Below are positions 18,150 to 27,121 of a stretch of DNA of 64,000 bases, piece after piece. Under the pieces are notes generated by a model. The model searched no databases. It saw nothing but the letters and a program-made list of their open reading frames with translations, and was not told where the DNA came from. This stretch comes from TMED14 sp002378565 (lineage in GTDB: Bacteria; Bacteroidota; Bacteroidia; Flavobacteriales; Schleiferiaceae): positions 806,001 through 870,000 of the forward strand of contig OX044356.1 in assembly GCA_943846715.1 (NCBI GenBank), read 5' to 3'. A program made the position numbers and the translations under genes. Positions within the stretch are counted from its first letter, which is position 1. Each line of letters opens with the position of its first letter.

Positions 18150-18671
18150 ATGACTGGACATTTCCAGCTTGGCACATTTCGCAAGACCCATGGCTATGCC
18201 GGCGGTCTTGTTTTACCGATCAATTTCAAACATCCAACGCAATTCCATGCCTTGGATGTTTTGTTTTTAGAGGTAGCTGGTCAAGCTCTACCCTACTTCA
18301 TTGAGCAAATAAAAACCCTCAATGACACCGATCTATTGGTGCAAATCGAAGGCATCATTGATAGCCATGCAGCTCAAGCTTTTGTTGGACAAATGGTCTA
18401 CCTGCCTGAAGCATTGTTGCCCAATGATGAGAGTCTAGCCATGCAAGACCATGATTTGATTGGATTTCAAGTCCAGGATCCTTCATTGAAAGACTCGCTT
18501 GTTGTGATTGATGTCCTTGAGCGACGAATGCAGCCCTTGCTGTGCTTAGGTCACACAGATAAGGAACCACATATTTTCATCCCTTATGTCGATGCCTTCA
18601 TCGATCGTGTTGAATTGGTAACAAAGACCATTCACCTGAAGGCGCCTTCAGAGCTGTACCAGCTGGACTGA
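18150..18671 (+). CDS. rimM: 16S rRNA processing protein RimM
   Basis: RimM helps mature the 30S head and binds S19. The N-terminal RimM barrel is seen in LGTFRKTHGYAGGLVL and the C-terminal PRC-barrel in DHDLIGFQVQD and HIFIPYVDAFIDRVEL, ending near the IDRVD-type signature. Length (173) is normal. It follows rpsP by four bases and shares its promoter. It converges on the saccharopine dehydrogenase-like gene with a ten-base gap and no visible terminator. Confidence 0.93.
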   Translation: MTGHFQLGTFRKTHGYAGGLVLPINFKHPTQFHALDVLFLEVAGQALPYFIEQIKTLNDTDLLVQIEGIIDSHAAQAFVGQMVYLPEALLPNDESLAMQDHDLIGFQVQDPSLKDSLVVIDVLERRMQPLLCLGHTDKEPHIFIPYVDAFIDRVELVTKTIHLKAPSELYQLD

Positions 18672-18681
18672 AACCCTAAGG

Positions 18682-20025
18682 TCAATCTTCAACATGGATC
18701 ACTCGTTCATCAAAGCGCAGACCTTGTGTAGCTAGTCCAGCTAGGATGGGCTCATAGAGCTCTTTTTTCAATGGGAGAATGACGCCTCGCTGGGACACTT
18801 TCCCTTTTGCCACTAGCTCAGTAGCAATCGCGACAGGGTAGCCAACAGTGAAAGCCATGGCTGTGTCATTGGAGCTTTTGCCCTTAACTACCATGGACGA
18901 CTCCACACGTGATTGGACACCATCGATTGAATAGCCGATGCGATGGAGCATGATTAGCATGTCAACATCTTCGTCTGTCATGGTCCAAACCTTTTTCAGG
19001 ATATGTTCCAGAATTTGTGCAGGCGTACCCCCTTCGAGTCCAACCAATTCATCTGACAACATACCTATCCATGTCAGCTGTTCAATGATTGGTGAGTCTT
19101 GAGGCACTTGCAAGTAATGCATCAGTTTGAGTTCAACACTGTCAGTGTTATGGTAGGCCAAGAAACTGTTCAAAAAAGACCTGTGGGTCATGATTGAAAC
19201 CTCTTCCATCTGGTAACTGTCATCTGTGGCTCCAATTTTCACAAACGTATCCCATGCCCGGCAAAAACCAGGTCGCCTGAATGTACCTCGGTACATGGTG
19301 GGAATGCCTTGTAGGCCGTAAATGTCAATGTACTTCAACGAGTCCCTGTTGGCGTAGCCTTCAAAGCGACCGTAGCCTGGCACATCAACGAATTCAGTTC
19401 GCCTGAACAACTTGTTGTATGGGATGTGCTTGTACTTGCCTTCTTGAATAAATTTCACCGAACCACCCGCGCCTGCAAGAACCACATTGCGTGGGTTCCA
19501 GGTGAATTTGTAATGCCAAGGGTTGTCTGGGCTTTCAGGCGCTAAAATGCCACCCGTGAAGCTCTCATAGGATAAAATGGTTGCACCTTTCTGCTTCAGG
19601 TCCTCCAAAATAGCCATGCTGGACATGTGGTCAATGCCAGGGTCGACACCCACTTCATTGATGAAACACAGATTTTTTTCCTTCACTTGCGCATCCAGGG
19701 CCTTCATTTCCGGGCTTGCATAAGATGCCGTGACCATGTGCTTAGTATGCGTGATGCAAAGTTTAGCAATGGGTACATGCATGAAGGCAGGCAGCATGGA
19801 GACCACGATATCTGACCCTGCGACAATGCCATCACAAATACCCATATCACTAAGATCCATGACGTAAGACTTCACATTGTCATGCTTACCGACTTTGCCG
19901 CTTAGCATGTCTGCGTTCATATCATAAACCCGCAGTGACCAAAGATTGGAATCCTCATGTCCTGCTAGGTAATCGATCAATGGCCCGCAGCTTCTACCTG
20001 CACCTAATATGGATATTATTGTCAT
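18682..20025 (-). CDS. saccharopine dehydrogenase family protein
   Basis: The 447-residue protein starts with a Rossmann nucleotide loop (SILGAGRSCGPLIDYL) and has the saccharopine dehydrogenase catalytic/C-terminal domain: NEVGVDPGIDHMSS, SYESFTGGILAPESPDNP and WNPRNVVLAGAGG. LYS9-type enzymes interconvert saccharopine with glutamate and aminoadipate semialdehyde, in lysine breakdown or synthesis. In Bacteroidota this size class is usually assigned to lysine catabolism, but the partner lysine-ketoglutarate reductase is not in the window. The ATG at 20025 is preferred to a TTG one codon upstream. It is divergent from pckA. Confidence 0.88.
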   Translation of the reverse strand: MTIISILGAGRSCGPLIDYLAGHEDSNLWSLRVYDMNADMLSGKVGKHDNVKSYVMDLSDMGICDGIVAGSDIVVSMLPAFMHVPIAKLCITHTKHMVTASYASPEMKALDAQVKEKNLCFINEVGVDPGIDHMSSMAILEDLKQKGATILSYESFTGGILAPESPDNPWHYKFTWNPRNVVLAGAGGSVKFIQEGKYKHIPYNKLFRRTEFVDVPGYGRFEGYANRDSLKYIDIYGLQGIPTMYRGTFRRPGFCRAWDTFVKIGATDDSYQMEEVSIMTHRSFLNSFLAYHNTDSVELKLMHYLQVPQDSPIIEQLTWIGMLSDELVGLEGGTPAQILEHILKKVWTMTDEDVDMLIMLHRIGYSIDGVQSRVESSMVVKGKSSNDTAMAFTVGYPVAIATELVAKGKVSQRGVILPLKKELYEPILAGLATQGLRFDERVIHVED

Positions 20026-20079
20026 CAAAACTTGTTGAAAAGTGAAATCATTGGGGTTTTCCGATTAACGAAGGTATTC

Positions 20080-20087
20080 TACATTTG
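20080..20087 (+). promoter_or_regulatory. TAnnTTTG promoter box of pckA
   Basis: TACATTTG exact match, 12 bases before the pckA ATG at 20100, giving a leader of roughly six bases if transcription starts seven bases past the box centre. Confidence 0.6.
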
Positions 20088-20099
20088 CTATACCCTTGA

Positions 20100-21707
20100 A
20101 TGAATACTTTTCAGCTTATGAACACCCCTGTTGATTCAACGACACACAAAGCCATTGCGGGGCTTGTTGCTAAATCTATCAACCACCAACTCCATCCGGA
20201 CAAACTGATTGACCTCACTGTCGCAGCTGGAAGAGGCCGTCTCACTGACAATGGCACCCTAGCCATTGTTACAGGTAAATTCACGGGACGATCCCCAAAA
20301 GACCGCTTCATCGTGAATGAGGCGGAAACCGTCGACTTGGTAGATTGGGGCAGCATCAATGAGGGCTTCTCTTATGCTGACTACACGTCTCTCAAAACCA
20401 AGCTGCTTAACTACCTTGGTGACAAAGATGTATTCACCAGGCATGCATTTGCCGGGGCTTCAAAAACCCATCGATTTGGTGTAACAGTCATCAATGAATT
20501 CCCAGAACACAACCTGTTTGCTTACAACATGTTCATTCGTCCCAGCGAGGATGAGTTGATTAACTTCAAGACAGACTGGCAAGTCATTCAAGCCCCCGGA
20601 TTCCTTGCTGACCCTAAGGCTGACGGAACCAGACAAGGCAATTTTGCCATTTTGTGTTTTTCTGAACAAACCATCATCATTGGCGGAACTGGCTACACAG
20701 GCGAAATAAAAAAGGGCATCTTTTCTGCCCTGAACTTCATTTTACCAACAGCCCACGCCACCTTACCTATGCACTGTTCTGCTAACGTTGGCGACGAGGG
20801 TGATTGTGCTTTGTTTTTTGGTCTTTCCGGCACAGGCAAGACCACATTGAGCGCTGACCCAAACCGGAATCTCATTGGCGATGATGAGCATGGATGGACT
20901 GCTGATGGCGAGGTCTTCAATTTTGAAGGCGGATGTTATGCTAAAGTCATTGATCTCAGCGAATCCAAGGAACCAGATATCTGGAACGCAATCAAGCCTT
21001 GCGCTATATTGGAAAACATAGTGATGGATGCTGATGGCAAACCCAACTACGCTGATGCCAGCATCACACAAAACACACGCGTCAGTTACCCCATTCATCA
21101 CATTGATCGCATTGCGCCGGGCGGAACTGGACCTTCACCCAAAAATATCTTCTTCTTGACGGCAGATGCTTATGGTGTACTCCCGCCAATCAGCAAGCTC
21201 ACGGAAGCTCAAGCAGCTTACCACTTCATCTCTGGCTACACCGCAAAAGTTGCTGGCACAGAAGAGGGTATCACAGAACCCGTTGCAGCCTTCTCCGCTT
21301 GCTTTGGCGCACCATTCATGCCACTGCACCCAGGTGCCTACGCAGAAATGTTGATGGAGAAGTCTCAAGACGTCAATGTCTGGCTAATCAATACCGGTTG
21401 GGTAGGCGGTGCATACGGAACCGGCTCCAGGATTAAACTTAAATACACCCGGGCCATGATTCAAGCAGCACTCACTGGTGAACTTGATGACGCTGAAACA
21501 ATCCAAGACAAGGTATTTGGTCTTCATCGCATTGCGAGTTGCCCTAATGTCCCAGACCACATTCTCAATCCAAGGGATTCTTGGTCAAATGTGGCGGCTT
21601 ATGACATACAAGCTGACATGCTTGCCGGTAAATTCAATGCCAACTTCAAGGCATATGAAGCAGGTTGCTCCGACGACATCCTTTCTGGCAGCCCTTTGAA
21701 GGCCTGA
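20100..21707 (+). CDS. pckA: ATP-dependent phosphoenolpyruvate carboxykinase
   Basis: PckA converts oxaloacetate and ATP to phosphoenolpyruvate, the entry to gluconeogenesis, and can run backwards to fix CO2. The nucleotide loop GLSGTGKTTLSADPNR, the metal site LIGDDEHGW, the substrate block TGKFTGRSPKDRF and the Arg-containing NTRVSYPI are all intact. The length (535) matches ATP-type enzymes. A second in-frame ATG occurs six codons in (20118). With hutH, hutI, ftcD, rocD and pepD nearby it fits growth on amino acids (inference). Confidence 0.97.
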   Translation: MNTFQLMNTPVDSTTHKAIAGLVAKSINHQLHPDKLIDLTVAAGRGRLTDNGTLAIVTGKFTGRSPKDRFIVNEAETVDLVDWGSINEGFSYADYTSLKTKLLNYLGDKDVFTRHAFAGASKTHRFGVTVINEFPEHNLFAYNMFIRPSEDELINFKTDWQVIQAPGFLADPKADGTRQGNFAILCFSEQTIIIGGTGYTGEIKKGIFSALNFILPTAHATLPMHCSANVGDEGDCALFFGLSGTGKTTLSADPNRNLIGDDEHGWTADGEVFNFEGGCYAKVIDLSESKEPDIWNAIKPCAILENIVMDADGKPNYADASITQNTRVSYPIHHIDRIAPGGTGPSPKNIFFLTADAYGVLPPISKLTEAQAAYHFISGYTAKVAGTEEGITEPVAAFSACFGAPFMPLHPGAYAEMLMEKSQDVNVWLINTGWVGGAYGTGSRIKLKYTRAMIQAALTGELDDAETIQDKVFGLHRIASCPNVPDHILNPRDSWSNVAAYDIQADMLAGKFNANFKAYEAGCSDDILSGSPLKA

Positions 21708-21749
21708 TTAGATTCAGTAAGCTTTTTGCTTAAAAAAACAAGGCGCCCA

Positions 21750-23108
21750 TCAAAGGCGATCATTGGCTAAGTTGGCTAGCTTAGAGCGTTCACCACGAAC
21801 CAAATTCATGTGAGCATACAGGGGTTGCCCCTTGAGCTTATCTACAAGGTATGACAGCCCATTGGACTGTTCATCCAGGTAGGGTGTGTCGATTTGATTA
21901 ACATCACCGGTAAAGATGAATTTTGCGTTCTCTCCTGCCCGAGTGATGATGGTTTTCACCTCGTGGGGCGTTAGGTTTTGCGCCTCATCCACAATAAAAA
22001 TCACATTGGACAAGGATCGGCCACGAATGTATGCCAAAGGGGTTACCAGGATTTTCTCATTGGCAACCATGTCATCAATCTGCTTGAATGAGCGATCTCG
22101 TTCGTTGAATTGATTCTTGATGAACTTCAAGTTATCCCATAAGGGCTGCATGTAAGGGTTCACCTTTTGCTCTGCGTCACCCGGCAAAAAGCCAATGTCT
22201 CGATTAGACAATGGCACAATGGGCCGTGCAAGGTATATCTGTTTGAAATCTCTACGTTGTTCCAAAGAACCCGCTAAGGCCAACAATGTCTTCCCTGTGC
22301 CCGCAACACCCGTTAGTGTGATCAACTTGATGTCAGGGTGCATGATGGCGTGAAAAGCAAAGGTTTGTTCTGCATTCCGAGGCTTGATGCCATAGTAGGG
22401 CATCTTCTCAACCAGCTCCATGGTTTGGCTTTCGCCATGGTAAAATGCCAAACAAGAACTTCTCGCAGTTTTAAGGATGTAAAACAAATTGTTTGCCAGC
22501 TGAAGCTTAGCCACAGCCTTATTTTCCGGATCCATGTGTAAGCGTTTTTTCACATACAGGGTTTCCAGCATTTTTGCGGGAAATTGCTCCAACACAGTCT
22601 TTCCAGAGAAGGCTGAATCCATGTCCTTAACCTTGCCAGTGAGGTAGTCATCTGCATTGACATTCAAAGCTTTCGCCTTCAACCGAAGGTTGATGTCCTT
22701 GGTGACAAGGACGACCTCAGCATCGGGTAATTCTTCTTGGAGAAAGAGGGCAGCATTGATGATTTTATGGTCGTTCTTTCCTTTGCCGTAAATCGCTGTG
22801 GCATCAACATTCAAGCCTGGCGTATCCATGATGACCTTGAATTTACCCTTGGTGGGACCATTCAATGAAATCCATTCGGTTAAGGGTTTCTCGTGAGCCT
22901 TCTTGTCCAGCATGCGAATGAATTCTCTGGCTTCAAAGTTCTTGGTGTCACTACCCTTCTTGAATTCATCCAATTCCTCAAGCACCGTGATGGGAATGGC
23001 CACATCGTGTTCATCAAAATGCATGATAGCTGCATGATCATAGAGGATCACAGAGGTATCTAAAACAAATATTTTTCGTGTGGGTGCGTTTGCCTGCTTC
23101 TTTGACAT
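21750..23108 (-). CDS. PIN domain-PhoH ATPase fusion protein
   Basis: The N-terminal PIN-like nuclease domain (FVLDTSVILYDHAAIMHF; acidic cluster EELDEFKKG, DTKNFEAREF) covers about residues 12-150. The C-terminal PhoH P-loop ATPase has Walker A GVAGTGKTLLAL near 272 and Walker B NVIFIVDEAQNLTPHE near 365. This is the PhoH2/YlaK-type architecture, in which the ATPase is thought to unwind RNA for the PIN nuclease. Length (452) is typical. It is transcribed toward pckA and stands alone. Confidence 0.92.
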   Translation of the reverse strand: MSKKQANAPTRKIFVLDTSVILYDHAAIMHFDEHDVAIPITVLEELDEFKKGSDTKNFEAREFIRMLDKKAHEKPLTEWISLNGPTKGKFKVIMDTPGLNVDATAIYGKGKNDHKIINAALFLQEELPDAEVVLVTKDINLRLKAKALNVNADDYLTGKVKDMDSAFSGKTVLEQFPAKMLETLYVKKRLHMDPENKAVAKLQLANNLFYILKTARSSCLAFYHGESQTMELVEKMPYYGIKPRNAEQTFAFHAIMHPDIKLITLTGVAGTGKTLLALAGSLEQRRDFKQIYLARPIVPLSNRDIGFLPGDAEQKVNPYMQPLWDNLKFIKNQFNERDRSFKQIDDMVANEKILVTPLAYIRGRSLSNVIFIVDEAQNLTPHEVKTIITRAGENAKFIFTGDVNQIDTPYLDEQSNGLSYLVDKLKGQPLYAHMNLVRGERSKLANLANDRL

Positions 23109-23365
23109 AGGTAACTATTGATGTCATGAAGTTATAAACTCCAACAGCTATTCAACAAAGCAACGCTGACACTTATACACAATCCTTGGTGGGGAACTAA
23201 CCTTAGGAATGAACGACTCAAAGGCAAAGGATGACTCAGCAGCAACAAATTAGCTGACAGCTTAGCACACATCTCATGAGCCTTGCACTCCTCAGTTGAG
23301 GGGCAGCGTAAAACTTTGAGAAAATTTGATGGAAATACTGAACTGATCCGCCTTAATTTCGCAGC

Positions 23366-23881
23366 ATGTTAAGAAAATACCTCAGATTGAGCATTGGCAT
23401 CCTTGTTATTGCAACTGCCGTATGGCAATTCACCGCAGGCGAATTAGGCAATGGCCTATTCTTGCTGTTCATGAGCCTCTTCCCTATCCTCTTTCATTTC
23501 CGCAATGAACGAATCCTCATAGGCCTTTGGCATATGCGAAAGCAGGATATGGTGAAATTGGGCATCCAATTGGACGCTATTAAGTACCCTGAGCAAACCT
23601 TGATCAAGGGGCAATTGGCCTACTACTATTTCCTAAGAGGCTTGATGTTGTCTCAGACTGAATTGAAACAAAGTGAACGGTTCATGCGCAAAGCCCTCTC
23701 CACTGGCCTTCGAATGAAGCAGGATCAAGCCCTGGCTAAAATGCAGCTTGCTGCCATGGCAATGACCAAGCGCCGAAAACGCGAAGCACAAAACCTGCTT
23801 ACCGAAGCTAAAAAGCTTGATAGCAAAGGCGTGCTCGCAGATCAATTGAAGATGCTTAAGCAGCAAATGAAGCGCTTTTAA
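23366..23881 (+). CDS. membrane-anchored TPR-like protein of unknown function
   Basis: I do not recognise a named family. The 171-residue protein has two hydrophobic segments at about 8-24 (IGILVIATAVWQF) and 29-44 (GLFLLFMSLFPILF). A basic, helical cytoplasmic part follows (NERILIGLWHMRKQDMVKLG) with TPR-like helix pairs (QLAYYYFLRGLMLSQTE; KMQLAAMAMTKRRKREAQNL). It ends very basic (KMLKQQMKRF). The TAATTTCG box at 23354-23361 sits four bases before the ATG. About 257 bases upstream hold no gene that I can see, only a small hairpin (CCTCAGTTGAGG at 23290-23301). Confidence 0.7.
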   Translation: MLRKYLRLSIGILVIATAVWQFTAGELGNGLFLLFMSLFPILFHFRNERILIGLWHMRKQDMVKLGIQLDAIKYPEQTLIKGQLAYYYFLRGLMLSQTELKQSERFMRKALSTGLRMKQDQALAKMQLAAMAMTKRRKREAQNLLTEAKKLDSKGVLADQLKMLKQQMKRF

Positions 23882-23904
23882 AAGCCTCCATTCTCCACTT
23901 TTTG

Positions 23905-24210
23905 TTAGGACTTGTTCTCAGGGTAAGCCTTCTGGCTCATCTCCTTGGAAATAGCACTGCGCTCAAAGCGCAGGCGTGAGTTTTCACTCTCAACAACCAC
24001 TGTCTGGTCAATTAGGTTAATGATTTTCCCATGGATGCCGCTGGTTGTAACCACCTTCATCCCCTTGCTAAGTGTCTCCCTGTATTTGGCTTCTACCTTC
24101 TGACGCTTCATCTGAGGGCGAAGGAAGAAGAAATACATCACGGCCAGTACGGCCAATAGAGGAAGGAATCCAGCGAGTCCGCCGCCAGGGTCTGTTTGTA
24201 AGAACATCAT
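23905..24210 (-). CDS. yajC: preprotein translocase subunit YajC
   Basis: YajC is the small accessory of the SecDF holotranslocon. There is one membrane helix (FLPLLAVLAVMYFFFLRPQ) followed by the basic KRQKVEAKYRETLSKGMKV. The beta-domain block VVTTSGIHGKIINL comes next. Length (101) is typical. Its ATG overlaps the DUF1573 stop (ATGA at 24207-24210), so the pair is probably translated together. Confidence 0.95.
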   Translation of the reverse strand: MMFLQTDPGGGLAGFLPLLAVLAVMYFFFLRPQMKRQKVEAKYRETLSKGMKVVTTSGIHGKIINLIDQTVVVESENSRLRFERSAISKEMSQKAYPENKS

Positions 24211-24656
24211 TGTTTGATTTTGGGTGTGACTTGTGCAGAGATTTTCAAGACCTTGACATTGGGCATGGTATTGGAAGTCAACGTGACTGTTTTGTTTTGA
24301 TTGCCAGGCTTACTCTCTGAATTAAAGCTCACAGAAATTACGCCAGACTCGCCTGGAGCAATCGGTGTGCGAGGCCATTGGGGCACGGTGCAACCACAGC
24401 TACCTGATGCGTTGGAAATAATCAAGGGAGCCTCTCCGTCATTGGTGAAGGCGAAATCTACGGAGACAACTTCACCCTCGTTGATTTGACCAAAATCATG
24501 GGATTCCATAGCAAAAGAGAACGCCGGCAATGAGGTTGGGATAGCTGCTTGAACGTTGAGATCTTCAGTAACCTGATTCTTGATTTTTGAAGAGGCGTCT
24601 TGACACGACGTCAAGGCAAAGGCTAAGGTTATACAGGTGATGATGCTATGTTTCAT
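24207..24656 (-). CDS. DUF1573 lipoprotein
   Basis: The 149-residue product has a lipoprotein signal peptide (MKHSIITCITLAFALTSC, Cys18 as the lipidation site) followed by one DUF1573 Ig-like domain (FTNDGEAPLIISNASGSC, CTVPQWPRTPIAPGESG, TLTSNTMPN). The GSCGC motif is typical of this family, which is very frequent beside secretion and respiration genes in Bacteroidota; its role is unknown. It is coupled to yajC. TACTTTCG at 24679-24686 lies in the 37-base gap after nusB and may be its own promoter. Confidence 0.9.
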   Translation of the reverse strand: MKHSIITCITLAFALTSCQDASSKIKNQVTEDLNVQAAIPTSLPAFSFAMESHDFGQINEGEVVSVDFAFTNDGEAPLIISNASGSCGCTVPQWPRTPIAPGESGVISVSFNSESKPGNQNKTVTLTSNTMPNVKVLKISAQVTPKIKQ

Positions 24657-24693
24657 AGGGGATGGTTGTTTAAGGGGACGAAAGTATTCAATA

Positions 24694-25632
24694 TTAGGTA
24701 ATCAAGCCACGGCCAGTCTTCAAAATTTTTCCCTGACTTTGCAAATCCTTGGCAAGGGCATCTAAAAGACCATTGATGAAGCCGGGGCTATTCTCTGATC
24801 CATATTGTTTTGCTAATTCAATGGCCTCATTGATGGTCACTTTAACGGGGACATCTTCTGCCATGACTAATTCGGTCAAGGCAAGCTCAATCAAACAGCG
24901 ATCAACAGGGGTCAATCGGTTGTACTTCCAGCTGGTGGCCTTTTTCTCTATCAAGGTCTTCCACTCCGGCTCAAGCTGAATGGTTTTCATCAACAAATTG
25001 CTCACAAAGGTCTTGTCCGCCTGATTCTTGTACAAATCAACAAGGATGGTTTTGCCCTTTTTAGCATTTTCCAAAGATTTGACTGTCATCATTTGAGCAG
25101 CATCCAAATCATCAGCCCAATCCATGTGCATGTCTTCATAGACATCATGCAACACCTCATTGTTGGCAATGTAATCACGGTAAAAGCGTTTAATGAATGT
25201 CACTGAGTCCTTATCGACAAGCTCTGTTTCATCAGAAAACCAGACTTCCATAGCTGGGTCAACCCAGAAATCGTGAAAGATTTTCAACAAGACATCAAAA
25301 TGATCGCCCCAATGGACATGTTTTTGCTCCCATTGCGCAATGAGTTCGTCATCGGCAGCAATGGACTGAAGAAAAGGTGAATTCAGCAAAGCTGACACTC
25401 TCGCTATCCTCTGTGCTGAAGGCTGTTGCTTGACTTTCTCTGCTTCCAATCGTTTGTCCAAGAATTGGGTAAAGTGCCAGAACACCTTCAGTTCATGAAG
25501 GTAAAGGTCATGGATTCGGTCAATGTTCTTTTCCAAGCCATACAGTGCCAAATTCAAGTCATTTGAACGCGATTGAGCGTAAGCAAAAAGCGCATGAAGC
25601 GCCTTAATCCGAAGATGTCGTCTGGTAAGCAT
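24694..25632 (-). CDS. nusB: transcription antitermination factor NusB
   Basis: NusB binds boxA with S10 to promote rRNA antitermination. The 312-residue size is the long form found in Bacteroidota, with an added N-terminal helical region (TRRHLRIKALHALFAYAQS). The conserved NusB core lies at about 205-305: LTPVDRCLIELALTEL, VPVKVTINEAIELAKQYG and FINGLLDALAKDL. The TACTTTCG box at 25650-25657 sits between the pepD stop and this start, so the gene may have its own promoter. Confidence 0.93.
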   Translation of the reverse strand: MLTRRHLRIKALHALFAYAQSRSNDLNLALYGLEKNIDRIHDLYLHELKVFWHFTQFLDKRLEAEKVKQQPSAQRIARVSALLNSPFLQSIAADDELIAQWEQKHVHWGDHFDVLLKIFHDFWVDPAMEVWFSDETELVDKDSVTFIKRFYRDYIANNEVLHDVYEDMHMDWADDLDAAQMMTVKSLENAKKGKTILVDLYKNQADKTFVSNLLMKTIQLEPEWKTLIEKKATSWKYNRLTPVDRCLIELALTELVMAEDVPVKVTINEAIELAKQYGSENSPGFINGLLDALAKDLQSQGKILKTGRGLIT

Positions 25633-25660
25633 AGAACGTAATTGAATCGCGAAAGTACAA

Positions 25661-27121
25661 TCAATCCAATGCTTCCGGTGCGGCAGCTATCACGTCAAGG
25701 AAAAAATCCCAAACTTTTTGAACTGAAACAATCTCTACACGCTCATCAGGGCTGTGTGCACCACGGATATTTGGACCAAAACTGATCATTTTCATGCCGG
25801 GGCAAGACTCACCAATGATGCCACATTCCAATCCAGCATGACAAGCGCTAACCTCAGGCTCTCGATTGAAGGATTTTACATAAATAGACTTCATCATTTC
25901 CGTGAGGTTGGAATCTCCTGCAGGCTCCCAGCCAGGGTAGTCACCGGCTAGTTCTGCAGAAAACCCACCTAGCTGTGCGACCGAAGCAATGCGATCAGCA
26001 GCATGGACCTTTTCCGTCTCTGAAGCACTCCGTGTCAAGCAAAGAATCTGTGCCTGGTCGCCAGCAATCTTAAGCGCAGACAGGTTGTTTGAGGTCTGAA
26101 CCAATCCCTCAATTTCCGGACTCATGCGAAGTATGCCTACAGGAATTCCATGAATGGCTTTCAAGACATCTGCTTGCTCTGACGGCTGCATGACTTCCTC
26201 AGCTTCAGCATCACGCATCAACCATTGCATGTCAGGGTCAGTGCGTCGGTACTCCTGATTGATCTCCTTTTGCGCCATGGACAAGGCCTCTTTCATTGCA
26301 TCCAAATTGGCTGTTGGTACCGCAAAAGTGGCTTCACAAGAACGTGGGATGACATTGCGAAGATTGCCGCCATGCATTGACACCAGTCGCATGTCTGTCT
26401 GTTGGAGAGCCAACAAGGCCCTTGTCAGCAAGGTGTTGGCGTTCCCTAAGCCTAAGTGAATATCCATGCCAGAATGACCGCCAGTGAGTCCCTTCAATGT
26501 CAATGTCTGCCATGTGTAATCACCTTCAAGTGTCACTTTTTTGATGCTTCGGGTGCATGTGACATCTACGCCACCTGCACAGCCAATCGTCAATTCTCTG
26601 TCATCTTCTGTATCAATGTTTAGCAGGTACTTTCCCGTGATCCATCCTTCTTTCAACCCCAGGGCACCTGTCATACCTGTCTCTTCGTCAGACGTGAATA
26701 GGACCTCAAGTGGTGGATGAGCAATAGCTTTACTACGCAGCAAGGCCATGGACATTGCCACACCAATGCCATTGTCTGAACCCAGTGTAGTCCCGCGGGC
26801 CTTTACCCAACCATTGTCGATGTACATGTCAATGGGGTCCTTGTCAAAGTCATGATTGTTGCCTTCATTTTGCTGACAGACCATGTCTAAGTGAGCTTGC
26901 AAAACCAGGGTTGCTGAAGACTCCAATCCAGCAGTGCCACCCTTGATGATGCGCACATTGCCAACATGATCCATGTCTGTTGGCAGGTTCAGAGATTTAC
27001 CAAAAGACATGGCCCAGGCTTGAATTTGATCTTCACGCTTGGAAGGTCGCGGCACTTGATTCAATTGATGGAAGGCCTCCCATACGGCGCGAGGTTCTAG
27101 GTTGAGGATATCTTGATTCAT
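25661..27121 (-). CDS. pepD: aminoacyl-histidine dipeptidase (M20 family)
   Basis: PepD is a cytosolic zinc dipeptidase that cleaves Xaa-His dipeptides. M20 metal and catalytic residues are visible in order: VLQAHLDMVCQQ (His ligand plus Asp), GSDNGIGVAMS (bridging Asp), FTSDEETGMTGA (general-base Glu pair) and IDTEDD. The C-terminal ACHAGLECG and GPNIRGAHSPDE supply the last His residues. Length (486) matches PepD. The start overlaps the stop of the binding-protein gene, placing it last in guaA-PBP-pepD. It would release histidine, feeding the hut enzymes coded elsewhere in the window (inference). Confidence 0.94.
   Translation of the reverse strand: MNQDILNLEPRAVWEAFHQLNQVPRPSKREDQIQAWAMSFGKSLNLPTDMDHVGNVRIIKGGTAGLESSATLVLQAHLDMVCQQNEGNNHDFDKDPIDMYIDNGWVKARGTTLGSDNGIGVAMSMALLRSKAIAHPPLEVLFTSDEETGMTGALGLKEGWITGKYLLNIDTEDDRELTIGCAGGVDVTCTRSIKKVTLEGDYTWQTLTLKGLTGGHSGMDIHLGLGNANTLLTRALLALQQTDMRLVSMHGGNLRNVIPRSCEATFAVPTANLDAMKEALSMAQKEINQEYRRTDPDMQWLMRDAEAEEVMQPSEQADVLKAIHGIPVGILRMSPEIEGLVQTSNNLSALKIAGDQAQILCLTRSASETEKVHAADRIASVAQLGGFSAELAGDYPGWEPAGDSNLTEMMKSIYVKSFNREPEVSACHAGLECGIIGESCPGMKMISFGPNIRGAHSPDERVEIVSVQKVWDFFLDVIAAAPEALD

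Noticed and set aside
17581..18191. Three long antisense ORFs (143-198 codons) over the rpsP tail
   Set aside because: They exist because a 30-base in-frame repeat leaves all frames open; the products are pure low-complexity repeats with no independent start signals.
21715..21745. Possible terminator between pckA and the PhoH gene (TAAGC...GCTTA)
   Set aside because: The short stem is not followed by a T run in either transcription direction.
23109..23365. Possible small RNA upstream of the TPR-like gene
   Set aside because: Only one five-base-pair hairpin is seen; no recognised RNA family or promoter-terminator pair.
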